A DNA stretch of 36,850 bases from Acidobacteriota bacterium (GTDB taxonomy: Bacteria > Acidobacteriota > Vicinamibacteria > Vicinamibacterales > UBA2999), in contig JAEUQR010000113.1 in NCBI GenBank assembly GCA_016789705.1, forward strand, positions 1 through 36,850. The letters run 5' to 3'. Of the stretch, positions 30,077 to 36,850 are shown piece by piece. Position numbers and translations under genes: made by a program. Numbering within the stretch: position 1 is the first letter of the stretch; every line of letters begins with the position of its first letter. The notes beneath the pieces were generated by a model. It had not been told where the DNA came from. It did no database searches and saw only the letters and a list, made by a program, of their open reading frames with translations.

Positions 30077-30772
30077 ATGGCCAAACGGACATTCGCGGTG
30101 ATCGGCCTCGGGCGCTTCGGCGCTGCGATGGCCACGACCCTGTCGCAGCTCGGGCACGAGGTCATCGGCATCGACGGCAGCGACGATCGCGTCACGGCGC
30201 TCGCCGACCAGGTGTCGCAGACGGTCAGACTCGACGCCACCGACGAACGCGCGTTGCGCGCCGCCGGCATCCAGGACGTGGACGTGGCGGTAGTCTCGAT
30301 TGGCGAGAACATCGAGTCGAGCCTGCTCGTCGTCACGCTCGTGAAGGAACTGGGCATCGAGAACATCGTCGCCAAGGCGGTGACGCCGCTGCACGGGCGC
30401 ATCCTGGAGAAGCTCGGGGTGACGCGTGTCGTGTTCCCTGAGCGCGAAATGGCCGTGCGCATCGCCCACAGCCTCGTCATCCCGAACGTGCTCGACTACA
30501 TCGAGCTCTCGGGCGACTTCTCGATCGTCGAGGTGCCGGCGCCGGCGGAGTTCTTCGGCAAGACGCTGCGCGACATCGGCCTGCGAGCCCGCTTCGGCCT
30601 CACCACGATCGCCATCAAGCGCACGTCCAAGACCGGCCACGGCGACTTCACCACCGTCTCGCCCGGTCCCGACGACATCGTGCAGCCCGGCGACACGCTG
30701 GCGCTCCTCGGCAGCAACGAGCGGCTCGGGCAGCTCGAGAAGATGCTGAAGTCGGCCAAGGCGCCGCACTAG
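30077..30772 (+). CDS. trkA: TrkA/KtrA-type RCK regulatory subunit of potassium uptake
   Basis: A 231-residue cytosolic protein. The N-terminal Rossmann (RCK_N) domain has FAVIGLGRFGAAMATTLSQL (GxGxxG) and the acidic residue ending beta-2 in VIGIDGSDDRV, with LDATDERALRAAGIQDVDVA and VAKAVTPLHGRILEKLGVTR. A C-terminal RCK_C domain (about 140-225) has SIVEVPAPAEFFGKTLRDIG and DDIVQPGDTLALLGSNERL. These proteins bind ATP/ADP or NAD(H) as octameric rings and gate the pore subunit. One domain pair is present, as in KtrA, rather than the two found in E. coli TrkA. The ATG lies 5 nt after the trkH stop. Confidence 0.94.
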   Translation: MAKRTFAVIGLGRFGAAMATTLSQLGHEVIGIDGSDDRVTALADQVSQTVRLDATDERALRAAGIQDVDVAVVSIGENIESSLLVVTLVKELGIENIVAKAVTPLHGRILEKLGVTRVVFPEREMAVRIAHSLVIPNVLDYIELSGDFSIVEVPAPAEFFGKTLRDIGLRARFGLTTIAIKRTSKTGHGDFTTVSPGPDDIVQPGDTLALLGSNERLGQLEKMLKSAKAPH

Positions 30773-30786
30773 TCGCGCGCGGCGCG

Positions 30787-30832
30787 TTTACGGTCCACGT
30801 AAGGCATTTCGGTCCGCGTAAGCCGCGGACCG
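30787..30832 (+). terminator. Stem-loop with direct repeats after trkA, probable terminator
   Basis: CGGTCCGCG (30810-30818) and CGCGGACCG (30824-30832) form a perfect 9-bp GC-rich stem with a TAAGC loop, 37 nt after the trkA stop. No U-tract follows. The left arm lies in the second of two direct repeats (30787-30803 and 30807-30822, core CGGTCC, then CGTAAG), the first of which holds TTACG/CGTAA arms. Confidence 0.5.
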
Positions 30833-30957
30833 TGTCCGGCGACGCGACCAGCGGAAACACGCGCAGATTGCCGCATCTCCCGGCTGGCGTGAATCGTGCG
30901 AGGCATGTGGACCTGCCGCGGACGTCCCCGATTCGACGCCGGCAAAGGAGACTCCCC

Positions 30958-31443
30958 ATGCGACGAGTGATGATGAAGGTGGTGGCCACGGCAGCCCTGG
31001 TGCTCGGCACGAGCGCCCTGGCCAGCGCGCAGACGATCCGGCTGACGGCGGTGCTCTCGGGCGCGAACGAAACGCCCGCGGCCGTCGTGACCGGCGCCAC
31101 CGGCACGGCCGAGATCTTCGTCAACCTGGCCACGCAGACAGTGACCTACACGGTGAACGTCTTCAACCTGCCGAGCGGCGCGGTGGGCGGCCACTTCCAC
31201 GTCGGCGGCGCCGGCGTGGGCGGCCCGGTCGTCGTCGACCTGGCGCCCCCCGCCAACGTCTCGAACGACTTCACGCTGAGCGGCACGGTGGCGCCGTCCT
31301 CGCTGCGCGTGCGCGCCGACCAGGGCATTCGCACCTGGGAGGACTTCATCCAGTCACTCATCGGCGGCCAGGTGTACGTGAACATCCACAGCGCGGTGAA
31401 CCCGGGCGGCGAAACGCGCGGCCAGCTCACCGTCACGCCGTAA
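30958..31443 (+). CDS. Secreted CHRD-domain protein
   Basis: A 161-residue protein with a signal peptide ([20 protein letters not shown]) and one CHRD domain: [40 protein letters not shown], a [20 protein letters not shown] segment with the usual H.H, and a closing [20 protein letters not shown] with QLTVT. CHRD domains occur in chordin and in many bacterial secreted proteins; the bacterial function is not known. ATG 30958 has AAGGAG about 8 nt upstream. There is no strong promoter-like sequence in the 185 bp before it, and the trkA-linked stem-loop suggests independent transcription. Confidence 0.88.
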   Translation: MRRVMMKVVATAALVLGTSALASAQTIRLTAVLSGANETPAAVVTGATGTAEIFVNLATQTVTYTVNVFNLPSGAVGGHFHVGGAGVGGPVVVDLAPPANVSNDFTLSGTVAPSSLRVRADQGIRTWEDFIQSLIGGQVYVNIHSAVNPGGETRGQLTVTP

Positions 31444-31524
31444 GCCGGCGTTTCAGTTCGCGCCGGTGTGGCCCGCGTCCGCGGGTGGCACCGGCGTTCG
31501 TTCGTACGCCTGCCGTGGCGCGGG

Positions 31525-31530
31525 TATACT
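31525..31530 (+). promoter_or_regulatory. -10 element of the first GT2 gene
   Basis: TATACT is followed by 10 nt and the ATG at 31541, giving a predicted leader of about 4 nt. The 12-nt string GTATACTCGACG recurs exactly ahead of the second GT2 gene. Confidence 0.5.
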
Positions 31531-31540
31531 CGACGACGCG

Positions 31541-32260
31541 ATGAAACTCTCGGTTGTCATGCCCTGCTACAACGAACGCGCCACGATCCGCGAGATCGTC
31601 GGCCAGGTGCAGGCCGTGGACCTCGGCGGCGTGACACTCGAGATCGTGATCGTGGACGACGGCTCGAAGGACGGCACCCGCGATATCCTCGCCGGGCTCG
31701 ATGGCACGGGCGGGGTACGCGTGCTGCTCCAGCCGGTGAATCAGGGCAAGGGCGCGGCCGTGGCCCGCGGCTTCCGCGAAGCCACCGGCGACATCGTCAT
31801 CATCCAGGACGCCGACCTCGAGTACGACCCGCGCGAATACCCGCTGCTGCTCCGCCCGATCCTCGAGGACAAAGCCGACGTCGTCTACGGCTCGCGCTTC
31901 CTCGGCGCCCAGGGCGGACATCGGGTGCTCTACTTCTGGCACTCGGTGGGCAACAAGCTGCTGACGCTGCTCTCAAACGCCATCACCGATCTGAACCTCA
32001 CCGACATGGAGACCTGCTACAAGGTCTTCCGCCGGGACATCGCGCAACGCCTCGACGTCCAGTCGCGCGACTTCGGCATCGAGCCCGAGATCACCTGCAA
32101 GATCGCCCGGATGCGGGCCCGGGTGTTCGAAGTGCCGATCTCGTACAACGGCCGCACCTACGAAGAAGGCAAGAAGATCGGCCTCAAGGACGCATTCAAG
32201 GCCGTCTATACGCTCGCCCGCTTCGCCCGCTGGTCGCCGCCGGCCGGCCCGCCTCGCTGA
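31541..32260 (+). CDS. GT2 glycosyltransferase, polyprenyl-phosphate sugar synthase-like (first copy)
   Basis: A 239-residue GT-A enzyme of the dolichol/polyprenyl-phosphate mannose synthase-like type: [34 protein letters not shown] (nucleotide site), [35 protein letters not shown] (DxD-like motif, residues ~90-96), then VVYGSRFLG and [15 protein letters not shown]. There is no C-terminal membrane helix pair. It would transfer a sugar from a nucleotide donor to a lipid carrier at the cytoplasmic side of the membrane. The next gene repeats this domain almost unchanged. The frame opens earlier, but ATG 31541 follows a promoter and fits the family start. Confidence 0.9.
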   Translation: MKLSVVMPCYNERATIREIVGQVQAVDLGGVTLEIVIVDDGSKDGTRDILAGLDGTGGVRVLLQPVNQGKGAAVARGFREATGDIVIIQDADLEYDPREYPLLLRPILEDKADVVYGSRFLGAQGGHRVLYFWHSVGNKLLTLLSNAITDLNLTDMETCYKVFRRDIAQRLDVQSRDFGIEPEITCKIARMRARVFEVPISYNGRTYEEGKKIGLKDAFKAVYTLARFARWSPPAGPPR

Positions 32261-32280
32261 TCGGCAAGCGCCGGCCCACG

Positions 32281-32286
32281 TATACT
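32281..32286 (+). promoter_or_regulatory. -10 element of the second GT2 gene
   Basis: TATACT is followed by 11 nt and the ATG at 32298, giving a leader of about 5 nt. It belongs to the GTATACTCGACG string shared with the first copy, so the promoter was duplicated together with the gene. Confidence 0.5.
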
Positions 32287-32297
32287 CGACGGTCGAG

Positions 32298-33701
32298 ATG
32301 ACGCTCACCGTCGTCATGCCCTGCTACAACGAGCGGGCCACCATTCGTGAGGTCGTCGCCAGGGTCCAGGCGGTGGACCTGGGGGGCCTCGGCCTCGAGC
32401 TGCTCATCATCGACGACGGGTCGACGGACGGCACGCGCGACATCCTCGCCGAGCTCGACGGTGCCGGCAACGTGCGCGTGCTGCTCCAGCCCGTCAATCA
32501 GGGAAAGGGCGCGGCCGTCGCTCGCGGCTTTCGCCAGGCCACCGGCGACTTCGTCATCATCCAGGATGCCGACCTCGAGTACGACCCGGACGAGTATCCG
32601 CTGCTGCTGAAGCCCATCCTCGATGGCAAAGCCGACGTCGTTTACGGCTCGCGCTTCCTCGGCGGCAGCCGCGGCCACCGGGTGCTCTACTTCTGGCACT
32701 CGATCGGCAACCGCATGCTGACGCTGCTCTCGAACGCCATCACCGATCTGAACCTCACCGACATGGAGACCTGCTACAAGGTCTTCGTGCGTGACGTCGC
32801 GCAGCGGCTCGACCTGCAGTCGCGCGACTTCGGCATCGAGCCCGAGATCACCTGCAAGGTGGCCCGCATGGGCGCGCGCGTCTACGAGGTGCCGATCTCC
32901 TACAACGGCCGCACCTACGCCGAGGGCAAGAAGATCGGCCTCAAGGACGCCTTCAAGGCCGTCTACACGCTGCTGCGCTTCGCGCGCTGGGAAGCGCCCG
33001 CGGACGACATCGGCGCGCGCACCCTGCGCCGCATGGCCGGACTCACCGCCTACAACAAGTGGCTGCACGATCGCTTCGACCCGTTCCTCGGCAGGCGCAT
33101 CCTCGAAGTGGGGTCCGGCGTGGGCAACCAGACGCGGTATTTCGCCGACCGCGAGCGCGTCGTCGCCTCCGACATCGAAGCACATTACCTGCGCGAGTTG
33201 CGGCGGCGTTTCGAGGACAAGCCGCACGTCCGCGTGGCGTCGTTCTCGTTCCCGCTGTCGGAGGCCGACCGCGCCGACCTCCGGGCCGAGCGCATCGACT
33301 CGATCGTCTGCATGAACGTGCTCGAGCACATCAAGGACGACCGTGCAACGCTCACGGACTTCGCCTCGGTGCTCGAGCCGGGCGGCCGGATGGTGCTGCT
33401 CGTGCCGTCGATGCCGTCGCTCTACGGCACACTCGACGAGGCGCTGCTGCACTTCCGGCGCTACGACAAGGCCGGACTGAAGCAGCTCGTGACCGATTGC
33501 GGGTTCGACGTGCAGGACATCCGTTTCCTGAACCGCCTCGGCGTCGCCGGCTGGTGGCTCAACTCCCGGGTACTCAAGCGCCGCGTGCTGCCCAGGGGGC
33601 AGCTGGCCGCGTTCAATTGGATCATGCCGTTGCTGAAACTCGAAGAAAAGAACCCGCCGGGCTTCGGCATGTCGCTGCTCGTGCTGGCGACCAGGCGGTG
33701 A
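32298..33701 (+). CDS. GT2 glycosyltransferase fused to a SAM-dependent methyltransferase (second copy)
   Basis: A 467-residue two-domain protein. Residues 1 to about 235 repeat the upstream GT2 enzyme with few changes (for example [53 protein letters not shown]). Residues about 240-467 are a class I methyltransferase: [20 protein letters not shown] (SAM motif I, ~267-276), [31 protein letters not shown] and [14 protein letters not shown], then a Y-rich segment [15 protein letters not shown]. The combination suggests a lipid-linked sugar synthase acting next to a methyl transfer on a sugar or lipid, but the target is unknown. The methyltransferase part is absent from the first copy. The stop overlaps the next start by one base. 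Confidence 0.9.
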   Translation: MTLTVVMPCYNERATIREVVARVQAVDLGGLGLELLIIDDGSTDGTRDILAELDGAGNVRVLLQPVNQGKGAAVARGFRQATGDFVIIQDADLEYDPDEYPLLLKPILDGKADVVYGSRFLGGSRGHRVLYFWHSIGNRMLTLLSNAITDLNLTDMETCYKVFVRDVAQRLDLQSRDFGIEPEITCKVARMGARVYEVPISYNGRTYAEGKKIGLKDAFKAVYTLLRFARWEAPADDIGARTLRRMAGLTAYNKWLHDRFDPFLGRRILEVGSGVGNQTRYFADRERVVASDIEAHYLRELRRRFEDKPHVRVASFSFPLSEADRADLRAERIDSIVCMNVLEHIKDDRATLTDFASVLEPGGRMVLLVPSMPSLYGTLDEALLHFRRYDKAGLKQLVTDCGFDVQDIRFLNRLGVAGWWLNSRVLKRRVLPRGQLAAFNWIMPLLKLEEKNPPGFGMSLLVLATRR

Positions 33702-35368
33702 TGGTGGCGCCGGCTCAGGCCACCCGGGCGCGCGACTGGGTACTGGTCGCTGCCGGCTACTCCGCAGCAGTACTGCTGGTCGCCTGGCCGTTGCCGCTCA
33801 GCCTGACGACGGCCATCGGCGGCGACTGGGGAGACTCGACCTTCATTGCCTGGACGCTGTGGTGGGTCCAGGAGCACCTGCTGGCGCTGCTGCAGGGTGA
33901 CGCTGGCGCATGGGCGACGATGTGGAATGCGCCCATCTTCGCGCCGCACGCCGGCACGCTCGCCTACTCGGAACACTTCCTCGCACAGGGCGCGCTCGGT
34001 CTTCCGGTCTTCGCGGCAACGGGCAACCCGATCCTCGTCTATAACCTGGTGTTGCTGGCCACGCTGGCGCTGACGGGTGTGGCCACCCACGGCCTGACCC
34101 GCCAGCTGACCGGCAGCCACCTGGCAGCCACCGCCGCCGGCCTCATCGGCACGTTCAGCGACTACCGCTTCCTGTGGTCGATCTCACATCTCCATGCGTT
34201 GTCGAACGGTTGGTGGCTGACGGCGCTGTGGGCCCTGGACCGCGTGGCGGAGACCGGATCGGCCAGGGCTGCGGTGGCGGCCGCGGCGTCGTTGTCCATC
34301 TTCGCCTACTCGTCAAACTACCTTACGGCGTTCTGTGCGCCGTTCACCGGGCTGTTCGTGCTGTGGGCGCTGGCCCGCCGCGGCCATCTGCGCGACCGTC
34401 GACGATGGTCTCTCATCCTGAGCGTCGCCCTGGTGAACGCTGCCGCGGTCGTGCCGTTGATGAGCCGCTACCTGGCGATGCGGGACGGGCTGCAGTTTGC
34501 GTGGTCCCTTGAAGCGGTCGTCGGCAACTCGGCCAATCTGGCGGCGTATCGGGCGGCAATGCCCTGGCTCGGGCCACTGCTCGCGCTGGCGGCCGTGGGG
34601 GCCGCAGCGCCCCGGCGTGCCGTCCCGAGCCTGACGCCTGCTGCGCGCTGGGTTCTGGCGCTCCTGTCGCTTCTGGCCTTCCTGCTCGCCATGGGCCCCG
34701 CCATCACGATTGGCGATTCGGCAGTGCCTGGTCCGTACCTGCTCCTGCAACGGTTCGTGCCTGGCTTCGAAGGCCTCCGCGTGGCTCACCGTTATGTGTC
34801 CGTGGCGCTGGTCTTCGTGTCGGTACTCGCGGGAGTCGGCGTGTTGTGGCTGACGCGGTCGCGGCTCGGTGTCGTTGCTGCGTGGGTGGCCGTGGCGTTC
34901 GGGACGCACACCGCGTGGTCGACGCCGTTCCCCCTCGATCGGCCGCTTCCGTCACAGGTGCTTGCCGTTCCGCCTGATTACCTTCGGCCCGCCCCGACCG
35001 CACCGCTCCTCTATCGCTTCGTGGCGACCCTGCCCGTTGATGCCATCGTGGTGGAACTGCCGTTTGGCGACATTCCATACGAGATCCGCTACACCTATTT
35101 TACGGCCGCCCACCGGCGACGCATCCTCAACGGCTACAGCGGCGTGCTCCCGCCGAGCTACGAAGCGCGCCGCGCCGTGCTGGCGGCGCCGCTGGCGAAC
35201 CCGGATGCCGCCTGGGCCGCACTGGCGCCCGCCACCCACGTGGTCGTGCACGACGGCGCCTGGCGTGACGACACGGGGCCGCGCGTGCGGGCCTGGCTCG
35301 AGGCCCGTGGCGCGCGCGTCGCCGCCGGCGTCGCTGGCGCAACCCTCTACGCGCTGCCGGCGCGCTGA
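33701..35368 (+). CDS. Large multi-pass membrane protein, GT-C glycosyltransferase-like
   Basis: A 555-residue protein with about ten membrane helices in the first ~400 residues (for example WVLVAAGYSAAVLLVAWPLP, IAWTLWWVQEHLLALL, LVLLATLALTGVATHGL) and a soluble C-terminal domain (about 410-555). The first loop holds GGDWGDSTFIAWTLWW, an acidic position similar to that used by GT-C enzymes which take sugars from polyprenyl phosphate. No named family is recognised with certainty. It follows the GT2 pair, whose lipid-linked sugar product would be a natural donor. The start is ATG 33701, which overlaps the previous stop by one base; GTG 33704 is an alternative. Confidence 0.75.
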   Translation: MVAPAQATRARDWVLVAAGYSAAVLLVAWPLPLSLTTAIGGDWGDSTFIAWTLWWVQEHLLALLQGDAGAWATMWNAPIFAPHAGTLAYSEHFLAQGALGLPVFAATGNPILVYNLVLLATLALTGVATHGLTRQLTGSHLAATAAGLIGTFSDYRFLWSISHLHALSNGWWLTALWALDRVAETGSARAAVAAAASLSIFAYSSNYLTAFCAPFTGLFVLWALARRGHLRDRRRWSLILSVALVNAAAVVPLMSRYLAMRDGLQFAWSLEAVVGNSANLAAYRAAMPWLGPLLALAAVGAAAPRRAVPSLTPAARWVLALLSLLAFLLAMGPAITIGDSAVPGPYLLLQRFVPGFEGLRVAHRYVSVALVFVSVLAGVGVLWLTRSRLGVVAAWVAVAFGTHTAWSTPFPLDRPLPSQVLAVPPDYLRPAPTAPLLYRFVATLPVDAIVVELPFGDIPYEIRYTYFTAAHRRRILNGYSGVLPPSYEARRAVLAAPLANPDAAWAALAPATHVVVHDGAWRDDTGPRVRAWLEARGARVAAGVAGATLYALPAR

Positions 35369-35399
35369 CGGCGCGCGGAAGCGGGGCCTCGAACTGGGA

Positions 35400-35422
35400 G
35401 CGGGCAGGGTAGAAATGCCCGC
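35400..35422. repeat. Small hairpin between convergent genes
   Basis: GCGGGCA (35400-35406) and TGCCCGC (35416-35422) are perfect 7-nt arms with a 9-nt loop, 31 nt after the plus-strand stop. It may end the glycan operon but lacks a U-tract. Confidence 0.4.
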
Positions 35423-35433
35423 AGAAAGACAAA

Positions 35434-35463
35434 CGGCCGGTGAGGCATGTGCCCCACCGGCCG
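35434..35463 (-). terminator. Intrinsic terminator of the OmpA-like gene
   Basis: CGGCCGGTG (35434-35442) and CACCGGCCG (35455-35463) form a perfect 9-bp stem, with an inner GG/CC extension. In the minus direction the stem is followed by TTTGTCTTTC, a U-rich run, 48 nt after the gene's stop codon. Confidence 0.75.
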
Positions 35464-35510
35464 CTGTCGTAGTTGTCGAGTCTAGCCGCTAGTCCCCAGC
35501 CGCTCGCCTG

Positions 35511-36197
35511 TTACGCGAGCACCTTGATGACCACGCGGCGGTTCTGCGAGCGGTTCGCGCGCGTCTTGTTGTCCTGCACCGGCTTCTCTTCACCGAAGCT
35601 GATGGCGTTCATCTTGTGCAGCGGCACCTGGTGCTGCTCGTAGAGATAACGCTTCACGGCTTCCGCGCGCTCGAGGCCGAGGCGCTCGTTGTAGGCGGCG
35701 TCGCCCACGTTGTCGGTGTGGCCTTCGATTTCGACCCAGATGGCCGACTTCTGCGACTTCACCTGCGCCACCATCTGATCGAGGGCGGCCTTGGCTTCAT
35801 CCGAGAGCTTCGCGATGCCGCTCTTGAACTTGGCCTGGTCGTCGGTCAGCACGGTTTCGAAGATGAGCTTCTTGGTCGAGGCTTCGACGGCCTCCACCTT
35901 GGCGACGGCCTGCTTGCCCACTTCCATCGCCTGGTTGCCGGTCTGCTGGGCAGCCTGGGCGTTCTTGTCGGCCGCCTGCGCGGCCTGGCCGGCCTGCGCG
36001 GCCTTGGTGTCGACCTCGCCGATCTTCTGTTCGGCGACGCGCACGCGCTCCTGCGTTTCCTCGAGCGACTTGCCGAGGGTGGTCACCTTGTCGTTCACCT
36101 GGCCCACTTCGGTGCGCACGAACTTCTTGGTCGCGCAGGCCGGGGCGACGGCGAGGGTAACAGCAAAGCAACTGACTACGAAAATGGACTTCGTCAT
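35511..36197 (-). CDS. OmpA-like cell-envelope protein with coiled-coil linker
   Basis: A 228-residue exported protein. The N-terminal hydrophobic segment MTKSIFVVSCFAVTLAVAP ends at a Cys (AC-ATKKFVR) that could be lipidated, although the lipobox (APAC) is imperfect. Residues ~25-110 form an Ala/Gln-rich heptad coiled coil (EVGQVNDKVTTLGKSLEETQ onward), as in Lpp- or Pal-like anchors. Residues ~110-228 are an OmpA peptidoglycan-binding domain: IWVEIEGHTDNVGDAAYNER, LGLERAEAVKRYL and SFGEEKPVQDNKTRANRSQN with the final NRRVVIKV. The Asp and Arg used to hold the peptide (in HTDN and NR..NRR) are present. It should tie the outer membrane or periplasm to the wall. AGGAGGAC precedes the ATG by about 7 nt. 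Confidence 0.93.
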   Translation of the reverse strand: MTKSIFVVSCFAVTLAVAPACATKKFVRTEVGQVNDKVTTLGKSLEETQERVRVAEQKIGEVDTKAAQAGQAAQAADKNAQAAQQTGNQAMEVGKQAVAKVEAVEASTKKLIFETVLTDDQAKFKSGIAKLSDEAKAALDQMVAQVKSQKSAIWVEIEGHTDNVGDAAYNERLGLERAEAVKRYLYEQHQVPLHKMNAISFGEEKPVQDNKTRANRSQNRRVVIKVLA

Positions 36198-36227
36198 GAT
36201 GTGGGTCCTCCTGAGACGCCGTTCCTG

Positions 36228-36250
36228 CTAGTGGATTTCCAGGCCACTAG
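36228..36250. repeat. Inverted repeat overlapping the VWFA gene stop
   Basis: CTAGTGG (36228-36234) and CCACTAG (36244-36250) form perfect 7-nt arms around a 9-nt loop. The right arm contains the VWFA stop codon. It may act as a weak terminator or attenuator before the OmpA-like gene. No T-run follows on the minus strand. Confidence 0.45.
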
Positions 36251-36850
36251 AACTCGTTATCACTCCGACCGCGCGAGCCCGCGACGTATCCGCCACGCGC
36301 CCGAACCGTCAGGTTCTTCCTTGTCGTCCGAATCTCAATCGGGTGCCAGCCGGCCCCCGTGCCAGGTTCGAACGCGATCAGATACTGCTGACGCAGCTCG
36401 CGCACCACCTGCCTGGCCACCTTGCTCGTGTCCGACGGCGTGCTGGCGTAGAACAGCTCGCCTCCCGTCCACGCTGCAAGCTCTCGAATCGTGCCCACCG
36501 AGGCCGGCGGTTCGTCCTGCGGACGTCCGTTTTCATCCGGGTTGTCGATGGGAAGCACGACCGCAATCACGTAGACGGGCACGTCGATCTCGCTGGCGAT
36601 GCCCGAAACTTCCGCCGGCGTGAGCCGGCTGGCGGTGTCGATACCGTCGGTGAGCACGATGATCGCACGGCGGCTGTTGGCCCGCTCGTGGATCTTCTGT
36701 GCCGTCTCCGCGATGGCATCGTGCAGCGAAGTGGCCCCGAACGGATCGACCTCCCCCAGCGCACCTTGCAGGGCACGCGTATCGACCGTAAACGGGGCCA
36801 CCTCGTGCAGCCGGCTGTCAAAAGCGAACAGCGCGGCTTCGTCGCGGCCG
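36247..36850 (-). CDS. VWFA-related (acidobacterial type) domain protein, C-terminal part
   Basis: The frame is open from the right edge of the window, so only the last ~200 residues are present (reading begins GRDEAALFAFDSRLHEVAPF). The visible part of a von Willebrand A domain contains the later metal-site elements: the Thr loop GATSLHDAIAET and the Asp loop AIIVLTDGIDTASRLTPAEV. The first DxSxS motif must lie outside the window. The tail (LRQQYLIAFEPGTGAGWHPI, RTTRKNLTVRARGGYVA) is typical of the acidobacterial VWFA-related family, secreted or surface proteins that are numerous in these genomes and of unknown function. A GTG at 36801 is internal. The gene ends 49 bp before the OmpA-like gene on the same strand. 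Confidence 0.9.
   Translation of the reverse strand, partial: GRDEAALFAFDSRLHEVAPFTVDTRALQGALGEVDPFGATSLHDAIAETAQKIHERANSRRAIIVLTDGIDTASRLTPAEVSGIASEIDVPVYVIAVVLPIDNPDENGRPQDEPPASVGTIRELAAWTGGELFYASTPSDTSKVARQVVRELRQQYLIAFEPGTGAGWHPIEIRTTRKNLTVRARGGYVAGSRGRSDNEF

Noticed and set aside
594..36850. Horizontally acquired island or prophage
   Set aside because: Base composition looks even, all genes are ordinary chromosomal types, and no integrase, transposase, attachment repeat or tRNA is present.

Overview
This window is GC-rich, densely coded DNA. It most likely comes from an Acidobacteriota chromosome, probably a Vicinamibacteria-like lineage. Four things point that way: a VWFA-related protein of the acidobacterial type at the right edge; an ECF sigma factor of the kinase-associated type next to two transmembrane Ser/Thr kinases with TPR-rich tails; many secreted beta-propeller-like repeat proteins; and short -10-like hexamers just upstream of start codons. 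The lineage is an inference from gene content, because no rRNA or tRNA gene lies here.

Left part (1-7703). The window opens with the C-terminus of an HI0933-type flavoprotein. A four-gene MacB-like ABC efflux operon follows (membrane-fusion protein, ATPase, two FtsX-type permeases). Next is a probable arsenosugar-type group: an EamA transporter, a small CxxC alkylhydroperoxidase-like protein and a radical SAM ArsS-like enzyme. The roughly 420 bp after it hold a decayed response-regulator fragment on the minus strand.

Middle (7704-22377). A secreted protein with at least 13 propeller-like repeats plus three fibronectin-III-like domains is followed by a MetF-like protein that seems to start at an ATC codon, a PLP aminotransferase, and a DUF1624/HGSNAT-like membrane protein. 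Then come an ECF sigma factor and two tandem kinases joined by ATGA overlaps, a secreted protein with seven Cys-pair repeats, and a GNAT acetyltransferase.

Right part (22482-36850). A secreted DinB protein converges on a DUF1569 protein across a REP-like cluster. Two tandem secreted NHL-propeller proteins converge on a minus-strand SDR-MarR-YceI group across a near-perfect 44-nt palindrome. After these come a secreted unknown protein, a TrkH/TrkA potassium uptake pair, a CHRD protein, and a surface-glycan-type cluster made of two near-identical GT2 enzymes (the second fused to a methyltransferase) and a large membrane protein. The window ends with minus-strand genes for an OmpA-like protein and a partial VWFA-related protein.

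The main unusual observations are the likely ATC start of the MetF-like gene, a recurring leaderless-promoter arrangement, the broken response regulator, two REP-like palindromes sharing a core, a candidate MarR operator lying inside a leaderless promoter, a GT2 duplication that copied its promoter, and twin kinases whose kinase halves are conserved while their TPR tails have diverged. No CRISPR array, transposase, phage gene or stable RNA gene was seen.
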